Of a stretch of DNA of 64,000 bases, positions 40,202 to 51,649 are shown one piece after another (the first letter of the stretch is position 1; every line of letters begins with the position of its first letter). The stretch is from Perca fluviatilis (Eukaryota > Chordata > Actinopteri > Perciformes > Percidae): assembly GCF_010015445.1 (NCBI RefSeq), contig NC_053133.1, forward strand, positions 19,950,922 to 20,014,921. Reading direction: 5' to 3'. The notes beneath the pieces were generated by a model. The model was not told where the DNA came from. It worked only from the letters and a program-made list of their open reading frames with translations, and made no database searches. The translations under genes and the position numbers were made by a program.

Positions 40202-40745
40202 AGCTGTGTTCGAAACCGCTCCCTATATAGTGCGTTTGCCATTTTGTAGTGGTGTTCGAATTCGCCGCGGTTCATTTCATTCACTATATAGTCCACTATA
40301 AAATACCCACAATGCACAGCTAGTTTGAGTGTACATATGATGTAGCCTACATTTAACTCCCGTATACCACAATGCAGCGCGGTCATGTTTTCCCGGAGGA
40401 GAAGAAGAAGCAGAAGTCACCGCGAAAACTGAAAAGGAGAAATGGAACGGGCTTTCGTTTCTTAACAGTAGAAATGTTACATGTAAAATATACAACCTTT
40501 TACTATTCTCCTGAGTGCTCGGTTTGTTTCAGGGACGTATTAGAATTATTTTAGTTTCGGTTTGTTTACACGATGCTGGGCGCGCCCGCCTCCGTCACAC
40601 ACATAACCGCCGCATCTACTGACGATGTGTTTTCAGTGAAGTGTCCGACATCTCGTTTGGTCATTCCCTATATAGTTCACTATTTAATAAACACTATATA
40701 GGGAATAGTGAGTAAGTGAATGAGGGGACGGTTTCGAACACAGCT
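40202..40745. mobile_element. TIR element, AGCTGTGTTCGAAACCG ends
   Basis: Perfect 17-bp terminal inverted repeats (left 40202-40218, right 40729-40745) bound a 544-bp body with subterminal CACTATATAG motifs in both orientations. A 60-codon plus-strand ORF inside (40372-40554) opens with a Lys-rich stretch but shows no transposase motif. No target duplication was evident. Non-autonomous DNA transposon of undetermined superfamily. Confidence 0.75.
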
Positions 40746-41550
40746 ATACTGTAGCCATGACTTCTGGCTAACATGCTTTAGCGGTCATGTAGCCTAAGAG
40801 TTCCTAGGAAAACCACCTTTCCTGTGCTTTTGTTATAAAGAGCAGTTTGGCACTCTATCGCAGTCTGACAAATCTTCCTCCTTCCGTCTCTTCTTTCATT
40901 TACTTTTACCTCATGTGACCTGGACGAGGACTTGGCTCTTGTCTTGCCAAGCACTGTACATGAGCAACATCAGCCCCGCTGCTTTTCAGCCCATCAATCA
41001 GGTTCTCCAGCAGCCATGAAATGAGCCATATGCGGCATGGGTAGGGCAGAGAGAGAAAACAATGGTTTTATATTCTCAAGAGCACCAGATTTCCTTTCCT
41101 GGCATTCAGACTGCCTCAACTCAGACTCAAACAGCGTGAAAAAGGGTAGGAAAAGAAAATGCTTCGATTAAGGTATAAGGGTAAAATAGAGATGACCAAA
41201 CGTTTAAGACAAGATAGGGGAGTTGTTCCCCCGTCACCTCAATCCTCCACAACAATTAGCTGCTGACAGTGACATAGGGCGCAATAATACGCTCTACCAT
41301 GGGGAGGGGGCTCCTCAGTCCCCAGCATATGGTGCCACTTTAATCCGCAGCCTCTATCAGATGAGTCTGGACAGAAAACAAGGTTTGATTTTAACTGAAT
41401 GAAGATTGGAGGCCGGATAAAACAAAGGACTATGAATACACTTTGCTGTATCCAAAGACTATGACTGACAAGAATTCATAAATTATAAGTGAGATGCTTT
41501 TTGGTGTTATGAGAAGTTCAGCGCTAAAAGAACTAAATGTAAATGGACTG

Positions 41551-41820
41551 TTTTTATATAGAGCTTTTCTAGTCTTAACGACTACTCAAAACGCTTTCAC
41601 ATAGTACAGGAAACATTCACACACTGTGGCTGAGGCTGCCATACGAGGTGCCACCTGCTCATCAGATAAACATTCACACACATTTAGGGGCAATTCGGGG
41701 GCAATTCGGGGTTCAGTGTCTTGCCCAAGGACACTTCGACATGAGACTGCAGGGCAAGGGATCGAAACGCCAACCTTCCGATCGGCAGGCGACCGCTCTA
41801 CCACTGAGCCACAGCCGCCC
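41551..41820 (-). mobile_element. tRNA-derived SINE
   Basis: On the minus strand the element starts GGGCGGCTGTGGCTCAGTGG. A Pol III A-box (TGGCTCAGTGG, 41811-41801) is followed about 30 bp later by a B-box-like GTTTCGATCCC (about 41769-41759). The body ends in AGAAAAGCTCTATATAAAAA. A tandem GGGGCAATTC duplication sits inside. The tRNA-like head with a unique body is the usual SINE layout, and the sequence recurs widely in percomorph genomes as remembered. ORFs across it are spurious. Confidence 0.7.
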
Positions 41821-42432
41821 GAATATCCTGATTGAAAAAGTTGTCAAGGAAACAAAAGACTAGAAGCTCTTTCTTTTTTTTTTCTCTCTGGTTGAGAGGG
41901 TGGTGATTTGCTTCCTTGTTTGCCGGGGTCACAACCTGCCCTCCATTAGAGGCATTAATCCTCATAGGTGAGCCAGCCTCAGACCCCGTAATTATCAGGC
42001 TGACACCTGCTAGTATTGTTCCCCTCTATCACATGACCCCTAGGCTGGGTTTGTAGGGGTAACGTGTGCCCCCCTGGACCATTTCTCCTCCCACCAGGCC
42101 CTGTCATAATCCTATTAGGCCCAGTCATCTGTGCTGCATAAAAAAAAAATTGGATGATTGATCCTAAAACACCAACCCTCTGTGTCCCGAGGTTGCTTAC
42201 AGAGGAGTCTCTGTGTTTCACTTTTCACATGTGGGTATTAAACACTTCTCCGCCACAAAATATGAGAAAGATTTTATCCTTCTATTCTATGCTTTTTTAT
42301 TTTATTTTGTGTGACAAGACAGTTGGATTAAAGGGGCAAACTGATCAAATAGAGAAAGATAGTTACTGTTTTGTGATTAGGAGGTAACGGTTATGCTTAA
42401 AGGTCTTGCCTGTGAAAAAAAACCAGAAAATG

Positions 42433-43516
42433 AGGAGAATTCCGGCAAATTTTTACTTAAATCTTGATCGCTATAAATACGCGAGTACAGTCGATAGAAA
42501 GAAAAACGAGCCGAATCGGTGCGGTCAACACGGAATAGCTGCAGCTACGTCTACGAGCTTCCACTTCGACAGCAGCTGTCGGGGCAAGTTTCAGAGTGCC
42601 TTTGTGCCTCTTAACAGACACAAAATACAATTAAAATGTTTGTGCAACATGAACAGGGCCCTTATGGGACAACAAGATGTGTTTTCAACTCCGACATTGT
42701 TTAAATTCACCTACCTGGTCTCTATTCTGCTGGTAGCTAGCTCGCCCTGCTAGCTGCTAGCTGCCATGTGTTCAGTCATGTTTCTGTGATAATCATCACG
42801 CAGCAGTTCCGTGTGTATTTGTAGCTCATCCATTTTGTGTGTGATCGATCTGGTGTTAGTGAGTAGGAGGCTTGGCAGTGACGATCTGTGTGGTAGTTCC
42901 CTTAGCCGGACTAGCAGGCCCGACCGGCATCCTTGCTTCTCAGAGCAATCTGCACACTGTTTACCTTTTCCTGCTACGACGGGACTTCATTGCGAGACTA
43001 GAGCTAGCCTTCAGTAACGCTATGACTGTGCAAGCCACGGGCATCATTTGGACCATTTCCATGTAGTTACATTAGTCACTGATATGGTCATAATCACTAC
43101 AGTGCTCAATTACCTATTTTTGAGGAGGAATAAACTTCAAGTTTTCGTCGCGAAGGCATGACCTGTCCTCTGGAGGACATAGCCAGAACAGCATGCGCTC
43201 GGTGGATTGTCGTGGGGAGCGGGAGGCGACGAAGGCGGGGAGAAAGCAGAGGATGCCGGTCGGGCCTGCTAGCCTGGCTAAGGGAACTACCACACAGATC
43301 GCCACTGCCAAGCCTCCTACTCACCAACACCAGATCAGAGACATTTTAATTGCATTTTGTGTCTGTTTAGCTGAGTGGAAGCTCGTAGAAATAGCTGCAG
43401 CTACTCTGTGTTGACCGCACTGATTCGGTATCGGTGATTCGATTTTTTTTTCTATCGACTGTACTCGCATATTTATAGCGATCAAGATTAACGTAAAAAT
43501 TGCCCGGAATTCTCCT
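42433..43516. mobile_element. Fold-back DNA element with about 135-bp terminal inverted repeats
   Basis: AGGAGAATTCCGG at the left tip and CCGGAATTCTCCT at the right tip open inverted repeats running to about 42567 and back to about 43370, both containing CTTGATCGCTATAAATA and GAGTACAGTCGATAGAAA. A second inner pair (42848-42936 and 43244-43336) is also inverted at roughly 90 percent identity. The left arm carries about 280 bp between the two blocks and the right only about 35 bp. No transposase is recognisable. Target duplication not evident. Confidence 0.8.
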
Positions 43517-44089
43517 TAAATAGACTGAGGGGATAAAGACTTGTTCCTTATATGGGCTCTGTGAAAACTTTTAAAAACAGATGAAATCCTTTTTGGCTTT
43601 CAATTAATGTAATTTATATTATTTTCTAATAATAATTGTATTATTCTTAATGGTCTCTGTTTTTACTTTCATTTATATAATTTATTTTATTATCTACTGT
43701 CTTTTTATTTTCTATTTGGCCTTGTTTTAATGTGTTACATTTTGTTGTAAAGTAAAGCTAGCAATTGTAAAGTGTGAGCTTCATCTCTTGCATGAAAAGT
43801 ACTCTATATTATATTTTCTCTATGTTTTTTTAAGCATTTGCACTTCAGATATATAGGTTGATTTATTGCATGATTTTAAAATAGTACTGCAACAGACTAG
43901 CTTTTCTACCTTTCTTCACATGTTTATAGACTTGTGTGTGAGCAATGTAACCCTTAAAACACTGAAAAATCCACTAGGTATTATAGTGCAGCACTTAGAG
44001 ATCATCCTGTAGTTTGACATAAGCAGGTTAAATATTTCAGATTTTAATACTTCTGAACAAACCTTTATTAAATAAATCTAGTCAAACAA

Positions 44090-44770
44090 CCCATGCCAGC
44101 GGCTCTGTGAGGCTAAATGCTAACGTCAGCATACTCACAAGCTCACAGTGACAAGGTTAACTTGCTGATGTATAGCAGGTGTAATGTTTACCACGTTCAA
44201 CATCTTAGTTTAGTTTTTATAGCATGCTAAACACAAAGCACACATGCGGCTGATGGGGAATTGAAGATATTCAGTTATAAACTAAGTATTGGACAAATTA
44301 AACATTTGACCTGCTGGTGGTAAATTAAGGGATGACCAAAGTTATTCATCCCGAGGGGAACATGAATGCCTGGACTAAATCCCATGGCAATGTATGTGTT
44401 AGTGGTTCAAATTTCACTTAAAATAACACATGTGAATCTCATGGTGGCCCAACAGGAAAAGTCAGAAGAACACCAAAGTCATTAGGATACATCATTCGGG
44501 AACCATGAATGTTTGTACCTACAATTCTGCCAATCCCTCTAGCAGATGTTGAGATATTTCACTGGATAAGTGAAAACTTTGACCTGCAGGGGGCTCTGCA
44601 AAGTCAGGGGATCACCAAAGTCTTTAGGGTCCATCCTCTTGGCACCAAGAATGTCTGTACAAAATGTCATGACAATCTTTCAAATAGTTGTATAGTTTTC
44701 AGTGATGGACCAACTGACATTGCCATCCCCAGAGCCAGGCTGCTTGTTGTGGTAGGGGATGCTTAACACA
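44090..44770 (+). repeat. Dispersed repeat family B, longest copy, internally repeated
   Basis: Opens with GCTAAATGCTAACGTCAGCA and a GCATGCTAAACACAAAGCAC segment, then carries about three diverged copies of a roughly 100-130-bp unit (GGGGATCACCAAAGT..., ...GAACATGAATG..CTG.., ...AAAT..CATGGCAAT) at about 44330, 44460 and 44600. The 85-codon ORF here comes from this unit and is not a gene. A related reverse-orientation piece lies at 46665-46930. Confidence 0.65.
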
Positions 44771-46509
44771 CACACGGCTATCAAGAAATGTTCATCACAT
44801 TTGTTGCATCACACCTGCTCGGTTCACAACGCCAATTAGATCTCATTTTCTCACTTCAATCACCTGGTATACCTGTGACATTTTTACTGGATACCAACAA
44901 CAACAACAACTGAAAGTGAAACGTATGCTTACAGCTCCATCATTTTGCTTCAGCTTGAATGTGTGGAGAAATCTCCTTTTTCCCTACTCAAAGCCAAAAA
45001 CAAGCCTTTGTGTGAATTTTAACTCTCTGGGGATCTACTGAACATGTTCCTCAGCCTGCTGTATTAGCTCTATTAATACCCCCAAAATCTCTAAAGCAAT
45101 ACTCACAAATCGCTTTACATAACACCTTAACAACAGCTATTTCCTGTGGAGGAACCTTATGGGCCCCTCCTGGCACAGAGGGTGACCATCAGTGGGTGGA
45201 GGTGCAGATTGGAGTGGCATGGCTGCAGCTGAGGAATGTGAGGAATTCCCCCTTGTAAACACCTCATGCTCGAATGGTCGCCACATTCTTATCTCCCCGT
45301 GCCCATCGCCCCCTTTCATCATCATAATGGTTAGTTATTCATTACCAACTACCTGCTTTTCCTGTGCCTGCTCAGGGCAGGTGGGGTTACTGCTACTCAA
45401 GTCTTTTTTTTTACCTAAGGCACCTATATTATTCAACCCCCAATGCTCAGATACTACTGTATGCGTTATGGTTTTCAAATGTTAATACTTCGAAAGAGAG
45501 TGTTTTTTTTTTTTAAGCACTACCAGCCCAGGCTCCCTCTGGTCCTATGGGGATGCTCTTTAGTTGATAGGATCATAAGTGGCCCGGGGGGCGGGTATTT
45601 TAATTCTTGGTTGAATAGAGTGGCTTTTGCTTGCTTTTCAGCGTGGCACCTCCCCCCGTGGTTCCTGTATACGAGCCCCGATCTCAGCTTAAATGAAATT
45701 CATTTCAATAACAGCTGAGGGCCTTCGTTAATACTGCCTGGCATTTAGAAAACACAGGAAAGGAAATGATTCAAGCACAGGCCTGCTTTTTCCTCCCTTT
45801 GCTTAGGTGAAATCCTGTTTTGGCCACATGCTGTTTTGTCAGGCCAGACTAAGGTGCGAAGTCCATCCTGAGCACATACTGTGCAGCATGAGGGGCCCAT
45901 GGGGGCTGCATTCCACCTCATGGTGTACCACTCTCTACCAGTCATGAGGGACGCTTACTTACAAGCATGAAACCCACTCACACTGCCATAGCTACATTCC
46001 CCAACAGTTTCCCATCAGTTGGACATTCTGCTGCAAGAGTCAGAAAACAGATTTTCCCTTTTCCTGGAACTTCCCTGATACGTTTGTTTAAGGGAGGTCT
46101 GTTGCTCTGGATGAGAAAGCTGATAGTTTCCGTGTGTTTTTCCGTGTTAATGTAGACTTTTCCTGACATTGGCGATAAGAGAGCAGCTGTGGAGACTGTT
46201 CAGCAGCTGCCCTCTAAAAAATCTACCTAATGTTGACATGAGATATCGCACCAAATAGGAAGCTGTTGAAATGGCTGACTTTGGCCTCCATCATACAGGA
46301 TGTCAGAAAGAATTGGCAGGATTTGTCGGCAAAATCCTCTAAAAAATTTCCTCTTTATGTCATTCATCCAGTCTTGACTTTATAAGATTCCATGACACTG
46401 TTTTGGGAGGTTTCACATAAGCAAATCAAGGGCCAGTTATCAACGGTGTCATGTGCTATACAGACTGTGAAGCCCATTGGGACAAAGTTGTGATTTCTGT
46501 ATTTTTTTT

Positions 46510-46640
46510 TTCGCGATAAATCAATCAATCAATTGCTTAGTCTATAAAATGTAAGGACATTTTGAAAAATACCGATCACATATTTCCGGAGCCCAAAGCA
46601 ACGTTCCTTCAATTACTTCTATTTCTAAACAACTTATAAA
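46510..46640 (+). repeat. Dispersed repeat family A, copy 3 (fragment)
   Basis: TCGCGATAAATCAATCAATC, then AGTCTATAAAATGTAAGGACA and CCGGAGCCCAAAGCAACGTTC-like text, match the first half of family A. Confidence 0.5.
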
Positions 46641-46664
46641 AAAACATTAAAATATTATAGCAGT

Positions 46665-46930
46665 GGTCCACCACCAATATTGCAACAAATATTGAATGGA
46701 TTTTAATGAAATTTTGTTTAGGTATTCATGGTCCCCAGATGACGAATCCTTAAAATTTTGGCAAATCTTCTGACTTTTTCTCTGGTGCCACAATGAGGTT
46801 CACGTGTGTGGTCTTACGTAAAACGTCTTGACAATACTGACATCTGGTAAATACATTTATGTTCCCCCGAGGATGAATTCTAACAACTTTGGTAATTCCT
46901 TATGACACAAATCGTCTTTATGTATCAAAT
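46665..46930 (-). repeat. Dispersed repeat family B, reverse-orientation fragment
   Basis: On the minus strand, segments resembling AATTCATCCTCGGGGGAACA and CATGGTGGC-type units correspond to the repeated unit of the 44.1-44.8 kb copy. Diverged. Confidence 0.5.
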
Positions 46931-47980
46931 TACATTCAATAAAAGTTGACAGAGTTTGCAGCCCTGCATGATATCTCTGCAGATATATGGCTGGTCGCCG
47001 AGCATTGTGTACAAGGAATAAATGTCCTCATTACTGTTAAGTGCTTTGCTCATATGTTCCCTAATACCCATTCATGGTACCACAGCATGTCAGCTCGTCC
47101 CGAGGAAGCTGTCAGCTACAGATGTCAATACCCCTGCTGACCCCTCTCCCTCCCCCCACCACTGCACACACATGGCACTGGAGGATTGTCCCCCAGAACA
47201 AAGGAATGGGGGCTTTCTGTGGAGAAAAGGCAACCAAACATTCTTTGCACAATGGAGAGTGGCCGGCAGGTTCAATTAGTACACACTTTACTCTATACTC
47301 TATACATCTCACTGTGCTTGAAAACAATGCTGGAACTCCATACTCATATGGGGTATTTGGTGATGCCGGTTTGTTCATGGTGATCTTACATTTTAAGAGA
47401 GTTTCTCCTATTGTTGCTGCCATGTTGCCTGAGAAATAAACCACTTGAAGGGCACTTAGGGCAGAGATCCTCAAGTTGCAAAATTGATGGCTCTCCAAAA
47501 ACTTTAAACTCCTTGTTTTTGGAAGTAAACAAGCCTACTGCTGGAAATAAACTGGGACTACAGCCAGCCACTGCTGGGATCTTTACCATTAATCTTTCCA
47601 AGAATTAAGCGGCACCCAAAGTCTAATGAAACATTTCAGAGCACATTTTCTTAATTGACCACGATACTTTCGGTTTTTTTAGGATTGCCAAGAGACTGAG
47701 ACGATATTGAATCCCAAACATGAATCAACCATTACATTAACTATACCACCATATATTGGGATCGGTTGCAGTGATAGTTGGATGCAGCACTGACAGGGAT
47801 TTGATGCTCGTGTCTGTGACAGTCACTGCTCATAACTGCCAGCAGGATTTCAACAAATCGGATGCTCAACATAATCAATACGCAGAGTTATTGTACAGAG
47901 CAGCCAATACAACACACTGCAGGTACTTAGCAGAGGGCGAGCTGTCTGATCTGAAGTAGAGAATAAACTGATGTACTTAC

Positions 47981-48460
47981 CTATTATACACAAGGTGCGC
48001 CGTAACGTCGGGTACTTGGCGTATCCGAGAGAAATGAAACCCCAAAGCTGTGTCACACTTCACACCAACCAGGCGCACATGTTGCCAGTCCCCACCGAGA
48101 ATGTCACAATCATGAGCTGCAACAAGAAGCCAAGTGAAGCTCACTGCAGGAGCGGACCGTGTCGTTGTGGGTCGCCGCACAGCGTGTCCAGCCGCTGGAT
48201 GAGATGCGTATAGGGCGCCACCCTTTGCCGGACCTCTGGGACTCTGCGCCCACCTTTCCGCTCTCAGCCGTGACGCCGTAAACAGCGTGACATGAAGCGA
48301 ACTCTCTACCTCAAGGCAGCGTGATCCGCGCGGCCACTGCTGATGAAACTGTGATCCGTGATCGCTCGTTAATGCGTGGTGCGCAATTAAAGAGACGCGC
48401 AGGACGCCGGTACCACCCACTAAAGGAGGCTTTCGTGGTGAGTTGTACGGACAGGGAATT
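47981..48460 (-). promoter_or_regulatory. CpG-rich candidate first exon and promoter of tmem108
   Basis: A local CpG-rich stretch (about 48120-48420) in AT-rich surroundings. It ends on the minus strand at a strong donor (ATAG followed by GTAAGTAC, boundary at 47981). It lies upstream of the tmem108 start exon on the same strand, with no other recognised gene between. Mammalian TMEM108 also starts with non-coding 5' exons far upstream. The 147-codon frame open across it has no recognised homology and is more likely 5' UTR. Transcription start inferred, not seen. Confidence 0.45.
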
Positions 48461-49137
48461 TTAATGAGGACTGCTGCAGAGTTTCCCTCCCTTGTTCAGA
48501 GAGTCGTGCTCGCCCTGTTCTGAATCCAACTGTCCCGACAAGAAAACCTTAAAGTTACCTTACAGGAGAGGAGGCGGCGGAATGACGAAATAAAGCGTCA
48601 ATGAAACTCAACTGAGATTAGCCCGCGGGACACCTGTTGACTGATATACCGACTCAGTGGACGAACCAACCAAAGCCAACTGTGCAGTGATATTGTACTA
48701 TTTCATCTCTACAAAGCCTCTCGTGGTGCACTGCTGCGGAAACTGTAGGCTGACTTTAAAGCCGCAGGATCTTTGATAGACAAGCTTTTAGAGCAGCTGG
48801 ACACAACACATGTGCTGTATGTGACATGGTTCATTGATTAATGAGTAATCCTTTAATTGATTAACTAAGTACAACTATGTTATACAGTTTCTCTTTTGGA
48901 TTAATTTGCTACACTGGCAACACAAAATGTGTTTGTCCATTAGCATTAATTGAAGCTATTAATAAATATCGCAGATAATGTCCTGCAGGCTACAGTGGGT
49001 TTCTTCTTTTCCCTGATAGGTTTAATCTATTTTTAATCTGACGACTAAATCAGGGTTGGCTAAACCTTTTAGTGTGAGTTACACTAAAATAGACTCACAT
49101 AAGACTTCTGATCAGTTTAGTGCAAAGTGATACACCT

Positions 49138-49393
49138 TAGTGGTTCTCAACCTGGGGGCCGGGACCCATCAATTGGGGTCCCAAGATATATCTAAGGGGT
49201 CGCAAGAAGATGAACTGGGTAAGAAAGTTAACAAAACATTTTTTGTTTGTCATTTTATTCTGCTCGATAGTTTTATTTCTCCGGGTCTTAAATGTAAATA
49301 TCTGAAAACGACTGGTGGGACAGCTCATAACTTATTGTCGCAAGCAATTGCTTCATCTAATTCACCATAAATCAAAAAGGTTGGGAACCACTG
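49138..49393. mobile_element. hAT-like MITE
   Basis: The left end TAGTGGTTCTCAACCTGGGG and the right end AGGTTGGGAACCACTG are near-perfect inverses, a form typical of hAT MITEs in vertebrates. The 8-bp flanks ATACACCT and CTATAACT agree at 5 of 8 positions, consistent with an old, diverged target duplication. The 256-bp body has no transposase. Confidence 0.7.
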
Positions 49394-49411
49394 CTATAAC
49401 TGAATAACGGA

Positions 49412-49468
49412 ACAGTTTCACTTCTTACCATCAACAGTACTACTGTTGATGGTAAGAAGTGAAACTGT
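49412..49468. repeat. 57-bp near-perfect palindrome
   Basis: Left arm 49412-49439 and right arm 49441-49468 are perfect 28-bp inverse copies separated by one base (C at 49440). The arms include CACTTCTTACCATCAACAGT and its inverse. It begins 19 bp after the hAT-like MITE and is not part of its TIRs. Confidence 0.95.
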
Positions 49469-50166
49469 GCATGTTCTTTTTAGGTTTAAACCTCTTCAAG
49501 TGACCTCACGTTACCTTACTTTGTTGGAGGGCTATAGGCTCCTGGACCAGCAGGCTGAGTCATGTTCCTCTGTTAATGCGGCTCCCACACCTCTCAAACA
49601 GCAGCTCAACGCTGAATCTGTAGGGAGGCCGTCAGCTGCTCCATCTATTTTGAGGTTAAACCACTTATCCGTCCATATGGGACAGAACAGGGGCATCTAA
49701 CCTCAGGCTGGCACCCTGGTATGAAACAGCACATCACTTTACTAGGCCTAAATCAACAACGGGTAAACAAAATCTGGTGTTTACTGCATGGGGAGATCAA
49801 CAGCAGATACAACGGATTAATTGTATTCACTTTTAACGAGGAAAGAGCTGCTGGAAACAGCCACTGTAGGAGTAGTTTTGGTTGGATTACAATGTAAATA
49901 TGAGTCAACTAATAAAATAAATTGTTATTAAATATACCTGGCTATAATAGTTTTTCAAGAAATAAAACTCGCGTTCTCATTCTGTTGGTGAGAAATCACT
50001 TGTAACCTATGCTTGTAATACAGGCCTGAGTCATCCAGTAAAGATGTACTGCCCTCCACAGGCCAGAGAATATCATTGCACCCAATTACAAAACGTGACT
50101 CAACAATTTTTTCAGACCATCATCAAGGCATCCATCACAGCTAAAGTCTCACAGCGCACTGTACAC

Positions 50167-51495
50167 CAGAGGCGTCGTTAGGCCTGGGCGTCCCCGGCTA
50201 CAGCCCCTTGTGTTTTATGAATAGCCCCGGCAACCGTCTCTAAGTGAGGAAAGTTGTGAAAGGTGACATTTTTGGAGGAATCATAGCCAATCAGTCTAAT
50301 ACACACTGATGTCATTAACACAAAGTTAAGGAGTGCAATACTAATGATTTAGTTTGAAGTTCCTGTGCCATGACTCAAACACAGGGAGCTCTGAAGCAGA
50401 CCTGTCCGTCGCTTTAGTGTCCACTCTCTCTGTAAAAATAGAGATGAGCAGCGCGGCTTCCGTGGCCTGTGCAGCTTCAGGTTTAGAAAAGACGCGCTCT
50501 GCTGTGGGCATGCTGCAGCAGATGTGTTGCGTTTGAGCTCCGTGTATTTCTGCCGTAGTTTCGGTTTTCCACCTCCGATGTGTAGCAGCGTACAGCCACT
50601 TCCCTAGCTAAACTTTGTGTCATTTAGAGACCAGACTCAAACGGGGCTCTGAGTCTGTCAGAAGGTCTGAGATCTACCGTATCAGCAGAGCAATCACGTA
50701 ATGCACAGCAGACTATGGTACAGGTAGATTATTTTCTGAAATATAGTGACTGTATTCTTGTAAATAGCCTATTATCACTTTATATTTCTCAAAATATCAC
50801 GACTCCTTCAACTCCCAGAGAACACATATTTTGAATGTGCACAAAGTTTTGAACATGAGCAGAAATCTTGCTCAAACACATCTGAAATATTACTGTCCAG
50901 GGGTTTATTAATTAATTAAATGAATTAATGTATCATTGAAGTGAATAATTGTCATATGCACATTTAAGGAGGTTACTTCCCCAACAAAAGACATAAAAGA
51001 GGAGGGAAGAGTAAATTATGCCTAGGCTACATCATGTGTGCTGACTCAGATATAATTAGAAAAGTCGATCTACAGGAGAATAAATAATTAAAAGCAATAC
51101 AGAATGCCTAAGAGCCTTACTGCAAACTATTCCATTATTTGTCATGTTTTTATTTATTTTTTTTAAATGTCCCCTATGTTTCCAGCATAAATTGATTCAG
51201 AAAAAGGTAGAAATAAGTCCCATAAAAATTCACCTGAATGCAGGAAATTAAGTGGACCCCCCAGACCCTAAGTCGCCACACAGATGTTGAAACAAAACCT
51301 TGGCCTTTGGGTTGCCAGGCCAGTTATGATTAGGCCAAATGTTGGTGCCATCTAACTAACATCTACAAACCTGGGCAGCTAAAATGAACATACACCGACT
51401 ATTAACAAGCCAATTGCTTTTGGCATTGCATTAAGTTTTATTTAAATGGGTCCGGGCTAAGACCCGAACCTCCGTAAGTCCTAGAAACGCCCCTG
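50167..51495. mobile_element. hAT-like element, 1.3 kb, non-autonomous
   Basis: The left tip CAGAGGCGTCGTTAGG and the inverse of the right tip CAGGGGCGTTTCTAGG match at most positions. Flanking octamers CTGTACAC (50159-50166) and CTGCAAAC (51496-51503) agree at 6 of 8 positions, fitting an aged 8-bp hAT target duplication. No transposase frame was recognised. It ends only about 50 bp beyond the topbp1 polyadenylation signals. Confidence 0.65.
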
Positions 51496-51544
51496 CTGCA
51501 AACACTGCAATGCACTTGATTTAAGATTCCAGAGTAACAAAACA

Positions 51545-51555
51545 TTTATTTTATT
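51545..51555 (-). terminator. topbp1 polyadenylation signals
   Basis: Two overlapping AATAAA hexamers on the minus strand, about 100 nt after the topbp1 stop codon, implying a short 3' UTR. Confidence 0.6.
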
Positions 51556-51649
51556 TTTTTATATAAGAGACACAAAACATCTTATTTACAATAATTCCAT
51601 CATTTCCACAGATATGTGAATTTTAATGACAATATTTAGAAGTGACAAT

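Noticed and set aside
42811..43414. Similar ORFs on opposite strands (LVSRRLGSGDLCGSS type)
   Set aside because: They arise from the inner inverted repeats of the fold-back element, not from two related genes.
47074..47498. Overlapping ORFs of 121 and 128 codons on opposite strands
   Set aside because: No homology or splice context; treated as chance.
47977..48420. 147-codon minus-strand ORF as a separate gene
   Set aside because: Runs into a strong splice donor and has no recognised homology; more likely the 5' leader of tmem108.
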